From: CSSed11-175R1 sp041685735
GTDB lineage: Bacteria; Actinomycetota; Nitriliruptoria; Nitriliruptorales; Nitriliruptoraceae
Assembly (NCBI GenBank): GCA_041685735.1
Contig: JAWLFE010000010.1
Span: 15,837-79,836, forward strand
DNA length: 64,000 bases
Reading direction: 5' to 3'
This document shows, piece by piece, positions 42,873 to 52,113 of this stretch. The notes under the pieces were generated by a model, which worked only from the letters and a program-made list of their open reading frames with translations, was not told where the DNA came from and did not search any database. The number at the start of each line of letters is the position of its first letter. Within the stretch, counting starts at the first letter, position 1. Made by a program: the position numbers and the translations under genes.

Positions 42873-45413
42873 TCACTCCACGGTGACGGCGTCGAGCACG
42901 TTCAACCGGGAGGCGCGGATCGCCGGGAGGACCCCGGCGATCACCCCGAAGATCGCAGCGACCACCACGTAGGCGCTCAGCTGCCCGACGGGGACGATCA
43001 TGCGGGCGATGCCCTCGTCACGGAGTGCCGTGACGATCGCCCAACCGAGGAACGTGCCGACACCGACCCCGAGCAGTGCCCCGAACACCGACACGAACAC
43101 CGACTCCCACAACACCATGCGACGGGTCTGGCGGCGGTCCATGCCGACCGCCCGTAGGAGCCCGATCTCGCGGGTGCGCTCGATGACGGCCAGCACCAGG
43201 GTGTTGGCGATGCCGAGCAGGGCCACGACGATGGCCAGCGCCAGTAGGGCGATCATCAACCCGAGGATCCCGGCGATCTGATCCTCCTGCTGTTGGCGGA
43301 ACTCCGCCTGGTCGGTGACGGTCACACCGGGTGCCACCGTCACCGCCTGCTGGACGGCGCCACGTGCAGCCTCGAGGTCGCCCGCAGCGTTGGCCATGAC
43401 CTGGACCGCGCCCCGGCTCTCGGGTGCGAGTTCGCGCAGCCCGTCCAGCGAGACGACGTAGCCGCCCAGCAACTGTGCCGTCTCGAAGGTCGCCCCCACC
43501 GTGAGCACCACGTCACGCCCGTCTGCGGTGACGACCGGGAGCGGATCGCCGATCTGCAGATCGCGGTCCGCTGCCACCTCCTCCTGCACCGCGATCCCCC
43601 CGGCATCGAGGTCGACGATGGAGCCGTCGACGCCCCCCAACTCGACGAGCTCGTCGATGACGCTCGTATCCACCGCGAGGATCGTGCGGACCGTGCCGTC
43701 GTCCTCGACCTGGCCGAACCGGATCGGGCTGACCTCGGCGATCGCCGGATCGTCACGCAGTGCGTCGACGACCCCCGACGGGATGTCGCGCAGGCCCGTC
43801 TGGTCCCCCTGGACGATCAGGTCTGCCCGGAACTGATCGACGAGCGCATCGCTGACGGCGCCCTGGATGGATGCGGTGAGGATCGTGACCGCAGAGACCA
43901 GTGCGAGACCGATCATCAGCGCCGAGGCGGTGGACGCCGTCCGTCGGGGGTCACGGCCGGCGTTCCCCCGGGCGAGCTTCCCGGGCACCGAGTACCGGGC
44001 CGGGAGTGCACCGAGCAGCCGCGCGACGGGACCGGCCAGCAGCGGGGCGAGCAGCGTGACCCCGATGAACGCAAGGGCGGCACCGGCGCCGACGACCGCG
44101 AGGGGTTGTGGCACGACACCGGCGAGGCCGAGGGTCAGGCCGACGGCACCGAGGACCGCCAGGACCGCGCCCACGATGGACCGTCGCAGGAGCGGCGCCG
44201 CGGCCTGCGTCGCGGCGCCGCGCATGGCCTCGACCGGCGGGACCCGGCTCGCGCGGCGGGCGGGCGCGATCGCGGCGACCATCGTCACGCCGGTTCCGAC
44301 GATGAAGGCGACCACCACGGTGCGGACAGCGATGACCGAGCCGGAGGTCGGCAGATCGATGCCGAAGGCCCCGATGAGTACCGGCAACAGGTTCGCCAGC
44401 CCGATCCCGAACAGCAGTCCGATCGCCGAAGCGATCAGCCCCACCGCCAGCGCCTCGATCAGGACGGCGGTCGACACCTGCCGGCGGGAGGCTCCGACGG
44501 CCCGGAGCAGCGCGAACTCGCGGGAGCGCTGCGCGACGACGATCCCGAACGTGTTGACCACCAGGAAGGAGCCCACGAACAGCGCGATCCCAGCGAACGC
44601 CAGCAGTGCCGTCGTCAGGAAGCCGAGGGCATCTCCGACATCCGCCTGGTCCGCGGCAGCGCGGTCGGTAGAGGTGGTCACCGATGCGGTGTCTCCGACC
44701 GCGGCCTCGATCCGTGAGGCGAGCACCGCCGGATCGACCGTCCCGTCCCCGACGACCGCGATCTCGTCGAACCGTCCCTCCTTGTCGAACAGCTCTCGTG
44801 CGAACTCGAGTTCGAACGTTGCGATCGTCGCGCCCAGCAGGTTGTCCGACTCACCGAACCCCGTCACCCCGACGAGCGTGACCGGCTCCACCCCGTCGGG
44901 CCCGATGACCTCCACGGTGTCACCCAGCTCGAAGCCGTGGCGTTCGAAGGTCCCGGCGTCCATCGTCACCTCACCGGACGCCTCCGGAGCCCGTCCGTCC
45001 CGCAGGTTGAGGGGACCGGCGCCGGCACCCTCGACCCAGGAGAAGGCGAGCGTCGGTGCCTGGGGAAGGATCGGTTCTCCGTCCGGTGCCACGAACGCGG
45101 CGACCCCCTCGACCGATCCCTCGACCTCGGCGACTCCATCGAGCTCAACGACCGTCTCGACCAGGTCCGCGGCGAGGCTCGGCCGCGGCCCGGCGCCGAG
45201 GTCGGCCGTTGAGGTCTCGAAGCCACGCGGACCCTGGACGAAGACGTCCGCGCCGTCATAGCTCGTCTCGAAGAGCTCGTCGAACGCCGCCTCGATCGAG
45301 TCCGTCAGGACGAACGCCCCCGCCACGAACGTGACCCCGACCACGACGGCCAGGGCGGTCAACAGGAACCGGATCCTGTGCCCGAGCAGACCCTTCAGGG
45401 CGACGCGGAACAT
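42873..45413 (-). CDS. FtsX-like ABC transporter permease
   Basis: An 846-residue permease with two FtsX/MacB modules. An N-terminal helix (FLLTALAVVVGVTFVAGAFV) precedes a large extracytoplasmic domain, followed by three helices near 260-400, two helices near 430-470, a second external domain and three C-terminal helices (MIALLALAIVVALLGIANT, then REIGLLRAVGMDRRQTRRM). Both coupling sequences (REFALLRAVGASRRQ and REIGLLRAVGMDRRQ) are present. ATG shares its A with the ATPase stop (TGATG). It probably moves lipophilic compounds, peptides or lipoproteins, or acts mechanically on envelope proteins. Confidence 0.93.
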   Translation of the reverse strand: MFRVALKGLLGHRIRFLLTALAVVVGVTFVAGAFVLTDSIEAAFDELFETSYDGADVFVQGPRGFETSTADLGAGPRPSLAADLVETVVELDGVAEVEGSVEGVAAFVAPDGEPILPQAPTLAFSWVEGAGAGPLNLRDGRAPEASGEVTMDAGTFERHGFELGDTVEVIGPDGVEPVTLVGVTGFGESDNLLGATIATFELEFARELFDKEGRFDEIAVVGDGTVDPAVLASRIEAAVGDTASVTTSTDRAAADQADVGDALGFLTTALLAFAGIALFVGSFLVVNTFGIVVAQRSREFALLRAVGASRRQVSTAVLIEALAVGLIASAIGLLFGIGLANLLPVLIGAFGIDLPTSGSVIAVRTVVVAFIVGTGVTMVAAIAPARRASRVPPVEAMRGAATQAAAPLLRRSIVGAVLAVLGAVGLTLGLAGVVPQPLAVVGAGAALAFIGVTLLAPLLAGPVARLLGALPARYSVPGKLARGNAGRDPRRTASTASALMIGLALVSAVTILTASIQGAVSDALVDQFRADLIVQGDQTGLRDIPSGVVDALRDDPAIAEVSPIRFGQVEDDGTVRTILAVDTSVIDELVELGGVDGSIVDLDAGGIAVQEEVAADRDLQIGDPLPVVTADGRDVVLTVGATFETAQLLGGYVVSLDGLRELAPESRGAVQVMANAAGDLEAARGAVQQAVTVAPGVTVTDQAEFRQQQEDQIAGILGLMIALLALAIVVALLGIANTLVLAVIERTREIGLLRAVGMDRRQTRRMVLWESVFVSVFGALLGVGVGTFLGWAIVTALRDEGIARMIVPVGQLSAYVVVAAIFGVIAGVLPAIRASRLNVLDAVTVE

Positions 45414-46213
45414 CAGTTCGCCTCGGGCGGAAGCTCGCCCTCCAACTGCTTCATCCGGTCCAGCACCCGATCGGCCGTCGGTGCCTCCATGTCATCGACG
45501 ACACGACCATCCGCCAGGAAGAGCAGCCGGTCCGCGTAGCTGGCGGCGGTCGGGTCGTGGGTCACCATCACGACCGTCTGCTGCACGGTCCGGGCGGCAT
45601 CCCGCAGGAAACCGAGGAGCTCCGCCCCGGACCGCGAATCCAGGGCACCGGTCGGCTCGTCGGCGAACACCACGGTCGGCCGGCTCACCAGGGCGCGTGC
45701 AGCGGCGACCCGCTGCTGCTGTCCCCCGGACAGCTCGGCGGGCGTGTGTGACAACCGGTCGCCGAGGTTCAGCGTGTCGACGATGCGCTCGAGCCAGTCA
45801 CGGTCGACCTTGCGGCCGGCGAGGTCCACCGGCAGCGTGATGTTCTCCGCGGCGGTGAGGGTCGGCACAAGGTTGTAGCTCTGGAAGACGAACCCGACCT
45901 GCTCGCGACGCAGCCGCGTCAGCTGCTTGTCGTTGAGCCCCTCGAGCGCCGTGCCGTCGATCTCCACGGATCCGGAGGTCAGGCGGTCGAGCCCGGCCGT
46001 GCAGTGCAGCAGGGTCGACTTGCCGGACCCCGATGGCCCCATGATGGCAAGGAAGCGACCACGAGGTACCTCGAGGTCGATGCCGGCCAGCGCGTGGACC
46101 GCGGTCGGGCCCTCGCCGTAGGTCTTGATCGCGTCTCGGACCCGGACCGCGGGAGCCGCAGCTGCCGAGGTCGGGCCGTCGGGAGCATCGACGGCATCGT
46201 GCGGTGCGCTCAC
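45413..46213 (-). CDS. ABC transporter ATP-binding protein (MacB/LolD type)
   Basis: A 266-residue ATPase. GTG at 46213 has GGAAGGA upstream. Walker A GPSGSGKST, Q loop FVFQSYNLVP, signature LSGGQQQR, Walker B VVFADEP and the H loop MVTHDP are all intact. About 25 residues of alanine- and proline-rich sequence precede the domain. It pairs with the FtsX-like permease through a one-base overlap. The two-component system at 46933-48935 in the same direction probably controls it, as in many actinobacterial export/TCS units. Confidence 0.95.
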   Translation of the reverse strand: MSAPHDAVDAPDGPTSAAAAPAVRVRDAIKTYGEGPTAVHALAGIDLEVPRGRFLAIMGPSGSGKSTLLHCTAGLDRLTSGSVEIDGTALEGLNDKQLTRLRREQVGFVFQSYNLVPTLTAAENITLPVDLAGRKVDRDWLERIVDTLNLGDRLSHTPAELSGGQQQRVAAARALVSRPTVVFADEPTGALDSRSGAELLGFLRDAARTVQQTVVMVTHDPTAASYADRLLFLADGRVVDDMEAPTADRVLDRMKQLEGELPPEAN

Positions 46214-46501
46214 GAAGGATCCTTCCGGGGACACCGGAGTGGTGGAGCCCAGGGCTCGGCCACGCGGGTCCTGCGGGTCCTGCTGGGGGTCGGGTCCTGC
46301 TGGGGGGTCGAAGCCGACGCTACGCATGCCGGGCACCAGCGCCATCCCCCGGAAGGTCGGTTCCCCGTCCTCCTCGCGGATGACGGGGAAACGGGTCGAT
46401 CGGTCCTGGCAGGTCAGTCGATGGCGGCGTACAGGGTGATGCCGCCCTGACGCCCCAGCAGGAACAGGGCCGGGGCCAGGGCAAGGATGGCGGCGACGCG
46501 C
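46214..46501. other. Intergenic region upstream of the ABC genes
   Basis: No reliable gene is seen. GGGTCCTGC occurs three times between 46266 and 46300. A 30-codon hydrophobic frame (46506-46414, minus) has no ribosome site and adjoins the decayed beta-lactamase-family gene, so I do not call it. Confidence 0.45.
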
Positions 46502-46868
46502 GCCATCGTCGAGGTCGAGCTGCCCGAACCTCGCGTCCTCGCGCGGCTGGGCGTTCAAGCAGCAGAACCCGATCTGCGTGTCCGTGCGGCAAGCTCCCGA
46601 ACGCGTCGCCCTCCATACCGGCGGACTACCAGACCTCTGCCTCGAGGTAGCTGGCCACCGGCTGGCCGAACCCCATGGCACGGACGAAGATCCTGTCGAT
46701 GTCCGCGGAGGTGGCGTCGTAGCCTCCGTCGAAGTCCACGCCACTGGACACGGTGAGCAGGTCCCGGGTGGTCGTGCCGGTATGGCTCGAGCCGGCGAAC
46801 TCCGGGACGTAGGCGGGCACCTGGTCATCCAGGTCGTCGATGTGTCCATCCTCGATGGCGATGCCCAC
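46502..46868 (-). pseudogene. Decayed serine hydrolase (beta-lactamase/6-aminohexanoate hydrolase family)
   Basis: Fragments of one gene are readable. From 46868: VGIAIEDGHIDDLDDQVPAY, then RDLLTVSSGVDFDGGYDA and SYLEAEVW. A TAG at 46628-46626 interrupts, the same frame continues SAGMEGDAFGSL (family: PLGMExDAxWSL), then the sequence moves to another frame near 46585 with DTQIGFCCLNAQPREDARFG, a conserved downstream block. The SxxK catalytic part, the segment between RAMGFGQPVA and SYLEAEVW and the C-terminus are missing. Nonsense, frameshift and deletions together rule out a sequencing slip. Confidence 0.8.
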
Positions 46869-46932
46869 ACCCTGCCCTGGTCGACACTGCACGGGGTCGT
46901 CGGCATCCCCCGAGCGGACACCTGATCCACCC

Positions 46933-47601
46933 TCAGCCGCCACCGACGCGGACGATGCCGTGTTCGTAGGCGTACACGACCGCCTGGACCCGGTCGCGTA
47001 GTGACAGCTTCGACAGCACCCGGCCGACATGCGTCTTGACCGTGGTCTCCGACACGAACAAGGTGCCGGCGATCTCCGCGTTCGAGCGCCCGCGGGCCAG
47101 CAGCCCCAGCACCTCGCGTTCCCGTTCGGTCAACGAAGCGAGCTCAGCGGGCGGCTCGCCCAGCGGTGTCGCGGCGGTGCCGTCGACGAACGCTGACACG
47201 ACCCGCGAGGTGACCGATGGCGACAGCAACGCATCGCCAGATGCCACGGTCCGGACCGCCGCCACCAGCTCCTCCGGGGGGGTGTCCTTCAACAGGAACC
47301 CGCTCGCCCCAGCGCGAAGCGCGTCGAACACGTACTGATCGAGGTCGAAGGTCGTCAGGATCACGACCCGTGTCGATGAGCCGAGCCCGATGATGTCGCG
47401 GGTCGCCTCGATCCCGTCGCGGTGCGGCATCCGCACATCCATCAGCACGACGTCCGGTTGGTCGCGCCGCACCAGGTCGACACCGGCGATCCCATCACCG
47501 GCCTCCCCGACCACCTCGAGGTCATCTTCAGCGGCCAGGATCATGCGGAACCCTGCACGGACCAGATGCTGGTCGTCGACGATCGCCACCCGCAGGGTCA
47601 T
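46933..47601 (-). CDS. LuxR/NarL-type response regulator
   Basis: A 222-residue response regulator: acidic pair D9-D10, phospho-acceptor D55 (VVLMDVRMP), conserved lysine in GFLLKDTPPEEL and a C-terminal LuxR helix-turn-helix (LTEREREVLGLLARGRSNAE, then ETTVKTHVGRVLSKL). The ATG overlaps the kinase TGA (ATGA). With the kinase it forms a complete system, likely controlling the ABC exporter downstream. Confidence 0.95.
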   Translation of the reverse strand: MTLRVAIVDDQHLVRAGFRMILAAEDDLEVVGEAGDGIAGVDLVRRDQPDVVLMDVRMPHRDGIEATRDIIGLGSSTRVVILTTFDLDQYVFDALRAGASGFLLKDTPPEELVAAVRTVASGDALLSPSVTSRVVSAFVDGTAATPLGEPPAELASLTEREREVLGLLARGRSNAEIAGTLFVSETTVKTHVGRVLSKLSLRDRVQAVVYAYEHGIVRVGGG

Positions 47602-48935
47602 GGACCCGCCTCCGCTGCCGGCACCTCGATCCGGTCGGGGGCGCCTGCGCGAACCGGCAGCGTCGCCCGCACGCGATAGCCGCCACCGGCTCGTCCCCCG
47701 ACCTCGAGGTTGCCGTTGTACAGGCCCACCCGCTCCCGCATGCCGACCTGCCCACTGCCGGGGCCACCGTCGGCCCTCGGCCCGCGACCATCATCGGTGA
47801 CCGTCACGCTCACCGCATCCTCGCTGTGGCTGATCGTGACCTCGACGGCGCGCACGGCGCCGGCGTGCCGGAGCACGTTGGTGAGCGCTTCCTGCACGAT
47901 GCGGTAGGCGGTCACCTCGATACCGGGAGGCAGGGCGCGCGGCCGACCCTCGAGGCGCGATCTGACCGGGAGGCCGGCCGCGGCCAGCCGATCGACCAGG
48001 TCGGGCACGTCGGCCAACGTCGGCTGGGGCGTCAGATCCTCGCCGGGCGCCTCATCACGGAGGACCCCGACCATGCGACGAAGGTCAGACAGCGCCTCAC
48101 GACCGATGGACTCGATCGAGGCCAGCGCGGCCTCCGCTCCCCCCGGATCCTTCGCCGCCACGCGTCGGCCGGCGCCGGCCTGCACGACCACGACACTCAC
48201 GGTGTGGGCGATGACGTCGTGGAGCTCGCGGGCGATGCGGGTGCGCTCGTCGGCGACGGCCAGGTTGCTTGCCAGCTCCCGTGACTGCTCGGCCTGTTGG
48301 GCCCTCGCCGTGAGCTGCTCCACGAGGTCCCGTCGCACCCGGGTGCGATCGCCCAACGCCCAGATGCCGAGGAACAGCAGGACGTTGACCACGAGGTTGT
48401 ACCCGGAGACGCTGTCGTCTCGGGACATCGCCGACAGGAACGACACCGCCACGAAGAACTGGGTGATCAGCATCGAGATGACCCCGTCGGACCGCGAGCC
48501 GTAGGCCGCAACGGAGTACATCGCCACCATCACCGCCGTTGGCACCACCGCACTGGCACCGGTGGGATCGGTCGTCCCGATCAGGAACCAGGCCGCCGTC
48601 GACAACCCGGTGCACGAGATCGTCAGCGACGGCGCGACCCGCCGCCATGCCAGCGGCACGAAGATCAACGCGAGCAGTGGCCAACCGGTCCACGCGGCAC
48701 GTCCCTCGGCCGGGCCCCCGCCCTCCAGCGCATAGCTGACGACAGCCGGCAGGAACAGGGCCGCCGCCAGCAGGATGTCACTCGGTGGTGGCCGGTCGAA
48801 GGTGCCGTCGCCGACGGTCATCCGGTCGATCACGCGGCGGATGAGCCCGCTCGCGGCGGATGGCCCACCACGTGGAGCCGATCGGTCTGCCGGCGTGCTG
48901 TCTGCGGGTATCGGCGTGGTGCTGTCTGCGGTCAT
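47598..48935 (-). CDS. Sensor histidine kinase (HisKA_3, integral membrane)
   Basis: A 445-residue kinase. About 50 polar residues precede five or six membrane helices (about 53-195) with little external sequence. A short coiled linker leads to the HisKA_3 box with H239 (RIARELHDVIAHTVSVVVVQ) and a HATPase_c domain (ALTNVLRHAGA, DDGRGP). The absence of a periplasmic sensor domain suggests that it senses signals in or at the membrane, as envelope-stress kinases do. The ATG has no ribosome site; TAGCGT lies six bases upstream. Confidence 0.94.
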   Translation of the reverse strand: MTADSTTPIPADSTPADRSAPRGGPSAASGLIRRVIDRMTVGDGTFDRPPPSDILLAAALFLPAVVSYALEGGGPAEGRAAWTGWPLLALIFVPLAWRRVAPSLTISCTGLSTAAWFLIGTTDPTGASAVVPTAVMVAMYSVAAYGSRSDGVISMLITQFFVAVSFLSAMSRDDSVSGYNLVVNVLLFLGIWALGDRTRVRRDLVEQLTARAQQAEQSRELASNLAVADERTRIARELHDVIAHTVSVVVVQAGAGRRVAAKDPGGAEAALASIESIGREALSDLRRMVGVLRDEAPGEDLTPQPTLADVPDLVDRLAAAGLPVRSRLEGRPRALPPGIEVTAYRIVQEALTNVLRHAGAVRAVEVTISHSEDAVSVTVTDDGRGPRADGGPGSGQVGMRERVGLYNGNLEVGGRAGGGYRVRATLPVRAGAPDRIEVPAAEAGP

Positions 48936-48941
48936 ACCGCA

Positions 48942-48947
48942 ACGCTA
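48942..48947 (-). promoter_or_regulatory. -10 element for a leaderless transcript
   Basis: Minus-strand TAGCGT ends six bases before the kinase ATG at 48935. Confidence 0.4.
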
Positions 48948-49167
48948 GCCAGCGCCCCGAACCCGGTGCGTCCTCCCCCGGAGTGACCGCGAGGTCATCC
49001 GACCGAGCCACGACGACCCTGGTCCGTGCCGGGGCGAGCCAGTAGAGTGCTCGCGGGGGTACGGGTCGTCCAGTGGCGACCATGGGACGCGGTCGCCGAG
49101 GTGCTGGCTGAGGGGCGAAGGACCCGGGCGAGCAACCGAACGTCCGCAGAGCGCGTCAGGGGGCACG

Positions 49168-50145
49168 ATGCAGCGCATACGCCATTTCTTCAACACGGTC
49201 GGGACCAACTGGGCCGACCAGCCGGCAGCACGGGGGGCCGCGAAGATGGCGGCTGGCGCCGTCCTGGTCGCCGAAGGGCTCTTCGGGGTCATCTCCAACC
49301 GCTTCCGTCGCCGCGGCAGGAACGGCAACCGGAGCAGGGGCGGGCTGTTCGGCGGGTTCACGGCCCTGATCATCGGTGCGATCTTCATGGTCGTGGGTCT
49401 GGTCTTCCTGGCGCCGGACATCCCTGACGATGAGCAGACCACGACCGGCACGATCGTCGAGGTCGAAACCGGCACCAACAGCGACGGCGAGACCACGTTC
49501 TCACCCGTGTACGCCTACGAGGTCGACGGCCAGGACCACCGATTGCATTCGAGCGTGTCATCCAGCAGACGACCCACGATCGGTGACACCGTCGAGATCG
49601 GGTACTCGGCCTCGAACCCGGACAACGCCCGACGGATCGGGGGTCTCGAAGGCAACATCCACTGGATCTTCTTCGGCGCCGGTGCCTTCGTGTTCCTGAC
49701 CGGTGTCTTCCACGTCCTGATCAGCCTGCTGTTGATCGGTTTCGGGATCAAGCTGATCAGCGACGGACGCAAGGACCGCGCGGACGCCGGCGAGCAGAAG
49801 CAGGGCTTCTTCACCGACATCTTCAGCCTGGCCCGCCGGGTCTCGAGTGGCGAGGTCGACGTCGCCACGACCGCAGCCGGCAACGCCGGATCCTCCCCGG
49901 GGCAGCCCGAGCAGGCGTTCGCTGCCCTGGTCGGTGCGGGCGCCGGTGCCGCCACCGGCACGGCCATGACGGCAGGCCAGACCCACCACCAGCGGCAGCC
50001 GGAGCCGACCCACCCGCCGACGCAGGCGCCACCGGCCCCGGTCGGTCCTCCCGCCGGGTGGTACCCGGCACCGGACGGCAGCGGCAACCAGCAGTGGTGG
50101 GACGGCACCGCCTGGACCCAGCACACCGCCCCACCCAACGCCTGA
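49168..50145 (+). CDS. DUF3592/DUF2510 membrane protein
   Basis: A 325-residue membrane protein. The ATG at 49168 follows AGGGGGC. A first helix lies at about 63-82 (GGFTALIIGAIFMVVGLVFL), a DUF3592-like external beta domain at about 92-160 (GTIVEVETGTNSDGETTFSP, PTIGDTVEIGYSASNPDNAR), then a second hydrophobic stretch at about 165-200. A proline-rich tail ends in a DUF2510 motif (PAGWYPAPDGSGNQQWWDG), common at the ends of actinobacterial membrane proteins. Function unknown. Confidence 0.85.
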   Translation: MQRIRHFFNTVGTNWADQPAARGAAKMAAGAVLVAEGLFGVISNRFRRRGRNGNRSRGGLFGGFTALIIGAIFMVVGLVFLAPDIPDDEQTTTGTIVEVETGTNSDGETTFSPVYAYEVDGQDHRLHSSVSSSRRPTIGDTVEIGYSASNPDNARRIGGLEGNIHWIFFGAGAFVFLTGVFHVLISLLLIGFGIKLISDGRKDRADAGEQKQGFFTDIFSLARRVSSGEVDVATTAAGNAGSSPGQPEQAFAALVGAGAGAATGTAMTAGQTHHQRQPEPTHPPTQAPPAPVGPPAGWYPAPDGSGNQQWWDGTAWTQHTAPPNA

Positions 50146-50230
50146 CGGCCGGGCCAGCACCACCTCGCTCCGGATGTGGGTGGAGCCGGCGCAGCGACGT
50201 ACCTTGGCAGGGCGCCCCCCGACCTGGCCT

Positions 50231-50260
50231 CCCTTCGACATGGCCCCCTTCGACATGGCC
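50231..50260 (+). repeat. 15-bp tandem duplication
   Basis: CCCTTCGACATGGCC occurs twice in direct tandem, 17 bases before the GTG of the next gene. It may alter its leader. Confidence 0.8.
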
Positions 50261-50276
50261 GAGGACCGACGACGTC

Positions 50277-50690
50277 GTGACCCTGTTCCATCGCTCCCTC
50301 GGCACCATCATCATGCTGCTGTTCCTGGTGATCATGGTGTGGGGAACCACGCTCCGCGTGCTCGGCCGCACGGAGGTCCCGCTCCGCCTGTGGATCGTGC
50401 AACGGTGGACCGAGAACCTGCTCGTCCTCCAGGTCGTGACCGGACTCGTCCTGCTCGTCATCGGCCGCCGTGTCGTCGGCCCGCCCGGCGTCTGGCTGCA
50501 CTACCTCTACGGATCGCTGTTCCCGTTGGTCGCGATCGTCGGGGGCCGGCTCGCGGCGCTACGTCGGGAGGCACGCGAGTACGTGGGGCTCGCCTGGGGC
50601 TCGTTCTTCGCCCTGGCGCTCACGCTCCGCGCGGTCCAGACCGCGTGCGGTGATACACCGACGGAGATCGCTCGCTGTTTCGGACTCTGA
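50277..50690 (+). CDS. Four-helix membrane protein, unknown function
   Basis: A 137-residue membrane protein with four helices, starting at about residues 10, 46, 78 and 108. Conserved-looking parts are VIMVWGTTLRVLGRTEVP and GVWLHYLYGSLFPL; the latter contains a histidine and a tyrosine in a helix start. The GTG at 50277 has only a distant GAGGA. A cytosolic C-terminus has three polar residues and two cysteines. No family recognised. Confidence 0.7.
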   Translation: MTLFHRSLGTIIMLLFLVIMVWGTTLRVLGRTEVPLRLWIVQRWTENLLVLQVVTGLVLLVIGRRVVGPPGVWLHYLYGSLFPLVAIVGGRLAALRREAREYVGLAWGSFFALALTLRAVQTACGDTPTEIARCFGL

Positions 50691-50780
50691 CCCCGGAACA
50701 TCCGGCCGCACCTCGGCGTTCGAAGGCACGTCGGACAGGTAACGGCCTGCCCGCATCACCCATCTCGCCCGGAGGTTCCC

Positions 50781-51389
50781 GTGCCCCGCAGTTTCGGTAT
50801 CACGTTCGACTACCTGTGCCCGTTCGCCCGGAACGGCAACGAACACGTCATCGCCGCGCTCCGCGCCGGCGCCGACTGGGACGTTCGCTTCGTCCCCTAC
50901 AGCCTCGCACAGGGCCACGTCGAAGAGGGGGACACGCCGATCTGGGACCGTGACGATCCGTCAGCGGCATCGGGGATCCTGGCGCTCCAGGTGGGCCTCA
51001 CCGTCCGTGACCACCTACCGGAACGCTTCCTCGACGTCCACGAGTCGCTGTTCGCCGCACGGCACGACGATGGTGACGACATCAAGGACCCGGCGATCCT
51101 GCGGGCCGCCCTGCAACGCGTCGATGTGGACGCCGATGCAGTCTTCGACATCATCTCCGACGGAACCCCACTCAAGGTCCTCCGTGAGGAGCACGAAGCC
51201 GGCGTCCAGGACTACTCCGTCTGGGGCGTGCCGACGTTCATCACCGGGGGTCGTGCGGTCTTCGTCCGGCTCATGGATCGCCCGGACAGCGACGCGGGAC
51301 TCGCGACCCACCGGATCACGACCGTGCTGGACCTCGTCGAGGGCGAGCCGATGCTCCACGAGTTCAAGCAGACGGATCTGCCGCAGTAG
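50781..51389 (+). CDS. DsbA-family protein with CPxA active site
   Basis: A 202-residue cytoplasmic thioredoxin-fold protein of the DsbA/FrnE group. The GTG at 50781 follows GGAGG. The usual CPxC is C13-P-F-A16, so only one active-site cysteine remains. A cis-proline loop is present (WGVPTFI), and the helical insert resembles FrnE. It may be a monothiol, mycothiol-linked transferase or a nonredox member. It has no signal peptide. Confidence 0.85.
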   Translation: MPRSFGITFDYLCPFARNGNEHVIAALRAGADWDVRFVPYSLAQGHVEEGDTPIWDRDDPSAASGILALQVGLTVRDHLPERFLDVHESLFAARHDDGDDIKDPAILRAALQRVDVDADAVFDIISDGTPLKVLREEHEAGVQDYSVWGVPTFITGGRAVFVRLMDRPDSDAGLATHRITTVLDLVEGEPMLHEFKQTDLPQ

Positions 51390-51426
51390 GACGCTCGCGG
51401 ACCCGGATGCCCGGGGGGTCATCGCT

Positions 51427-51807
51427 TCAGTCGGCGATGTCCAGCACCCGCTTGGCGCCATCGATGTCGTCGCAGACGATCACGAGGTGACTGCCGGCGG
51501 CGATGTAGGCCTGCTCGATGTTGATGTCGGCGTCAGCGAGCTGGCGGCAGGCGGCGCCGAGCGACCCGGGCTCGTCCGGGAGCGGCTTGACGACGACACG
51601 TCGGGCCGCGCGTACCTCGATGCCGGCCTGCTGCAGGGTCTCCAGGGCGTCCTCGTCACGGTCCACCAACAGGTGGATGATGCCCTTGCCCTGGCCGGTG
51701 AAGGCGCTGATCGCCTCGATGTTGATGTCAGCGGCTCCGAGCGCCTCACCGATCCGTGCCACGACCCCCGGTTCGTCATCCGGGATGATCACCAGATCCT
51801 TGCGCAC
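51427..51807 (-). CDS. Double ACT-domain protein
   Basis: A 126-residue protein made of two ACT domains (about 4-68 and 72-126), starting KDLVIIPDDEPGVVARIGEA and repeating PDEPGSLGAACRQLADADIN. ACT domains bind amino acids and control enzymes or transporters. The GTG at 51807 follows GGAGG with five bases between. TAGCCT at 51848-51843 is a likely -10. Confidence 0.9.
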   Translation of the reverse strand: MRKDLVIIPDDEPGVVARIGEALGAADINIEAISAFTGQGKGIIHLLVDRDEDALETLQQAGIEVRAARRVVVKPLPDEPGSLGAACRQLADADINIEQAYIAAGSHLVIVCDDIDGAKRVLDIAD

Positions 51808-51924
51808 TGCATCCTCCTCATGGTCATGGCGTCCGCCCCGAGAGGCTAGCGCGCGACGTTCGCCCGAACGGGCCCGACCGGTCCCGCCGATCGGGCGCCG
51901 TTCGGCCCCGTCGGTCCCCGTTGC

Positions 51925-51930
51925 TACACT
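51925..51930 (+). promoter_or_regulatory. -10 element of the tRNA-Asn gene
   Basis: TACACT lies 26 bases before the tRNA 5' end. No convincing -35 is seen. Confidence 0.4.
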
Positions 51931-51956
51931 CCCGCGTCCGTCGTTCGACGGAACAT

Positions 51957-52029
51957 TCCGGGGTAGCTCAGCTGGCAGAGCACTCGACTGTTAATCGAGT
52001 TGTCGCGGGTTCGAGCCCCGCCCCCGGAG
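51957..52029 (+). tRNA. tRNA-Asn (GUU)
   Basis: A 73-nt tRNA. Acceptor TCCGGGG pairs with CCCCGGA, and the discriminator is G. The anticodon loop CTGTTAA carries GTT (Asn). D arm AGCTCAGCTGGCAGAGC and T arm GCGGGTTCGAGCCCCGC are standard. CCA is not encoded. Confidence 0.95.
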
Positions 52030-52113
52030 CTTTGCACGTCCCCACTGCACCCTCGTTGGCGGGCCACGTCCGGGCCCGATCAGCCGCAGCCCACCGTGCG
52101 CGCCCGACCGGCC

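Noticed and set aside
46266..46300. Three GGGTCCTGC copies upstream of the ABC ATPase
   Set aside because: Irregular spacing and no symmetry; not enough to call a regulatory array.
46414..46506. 30-codon hydrophobic frame next to the beta-lactamase-family remnant
   Set aside because: No ribosome site and no promoter; it adjoins decayed sequence and could be part of it.
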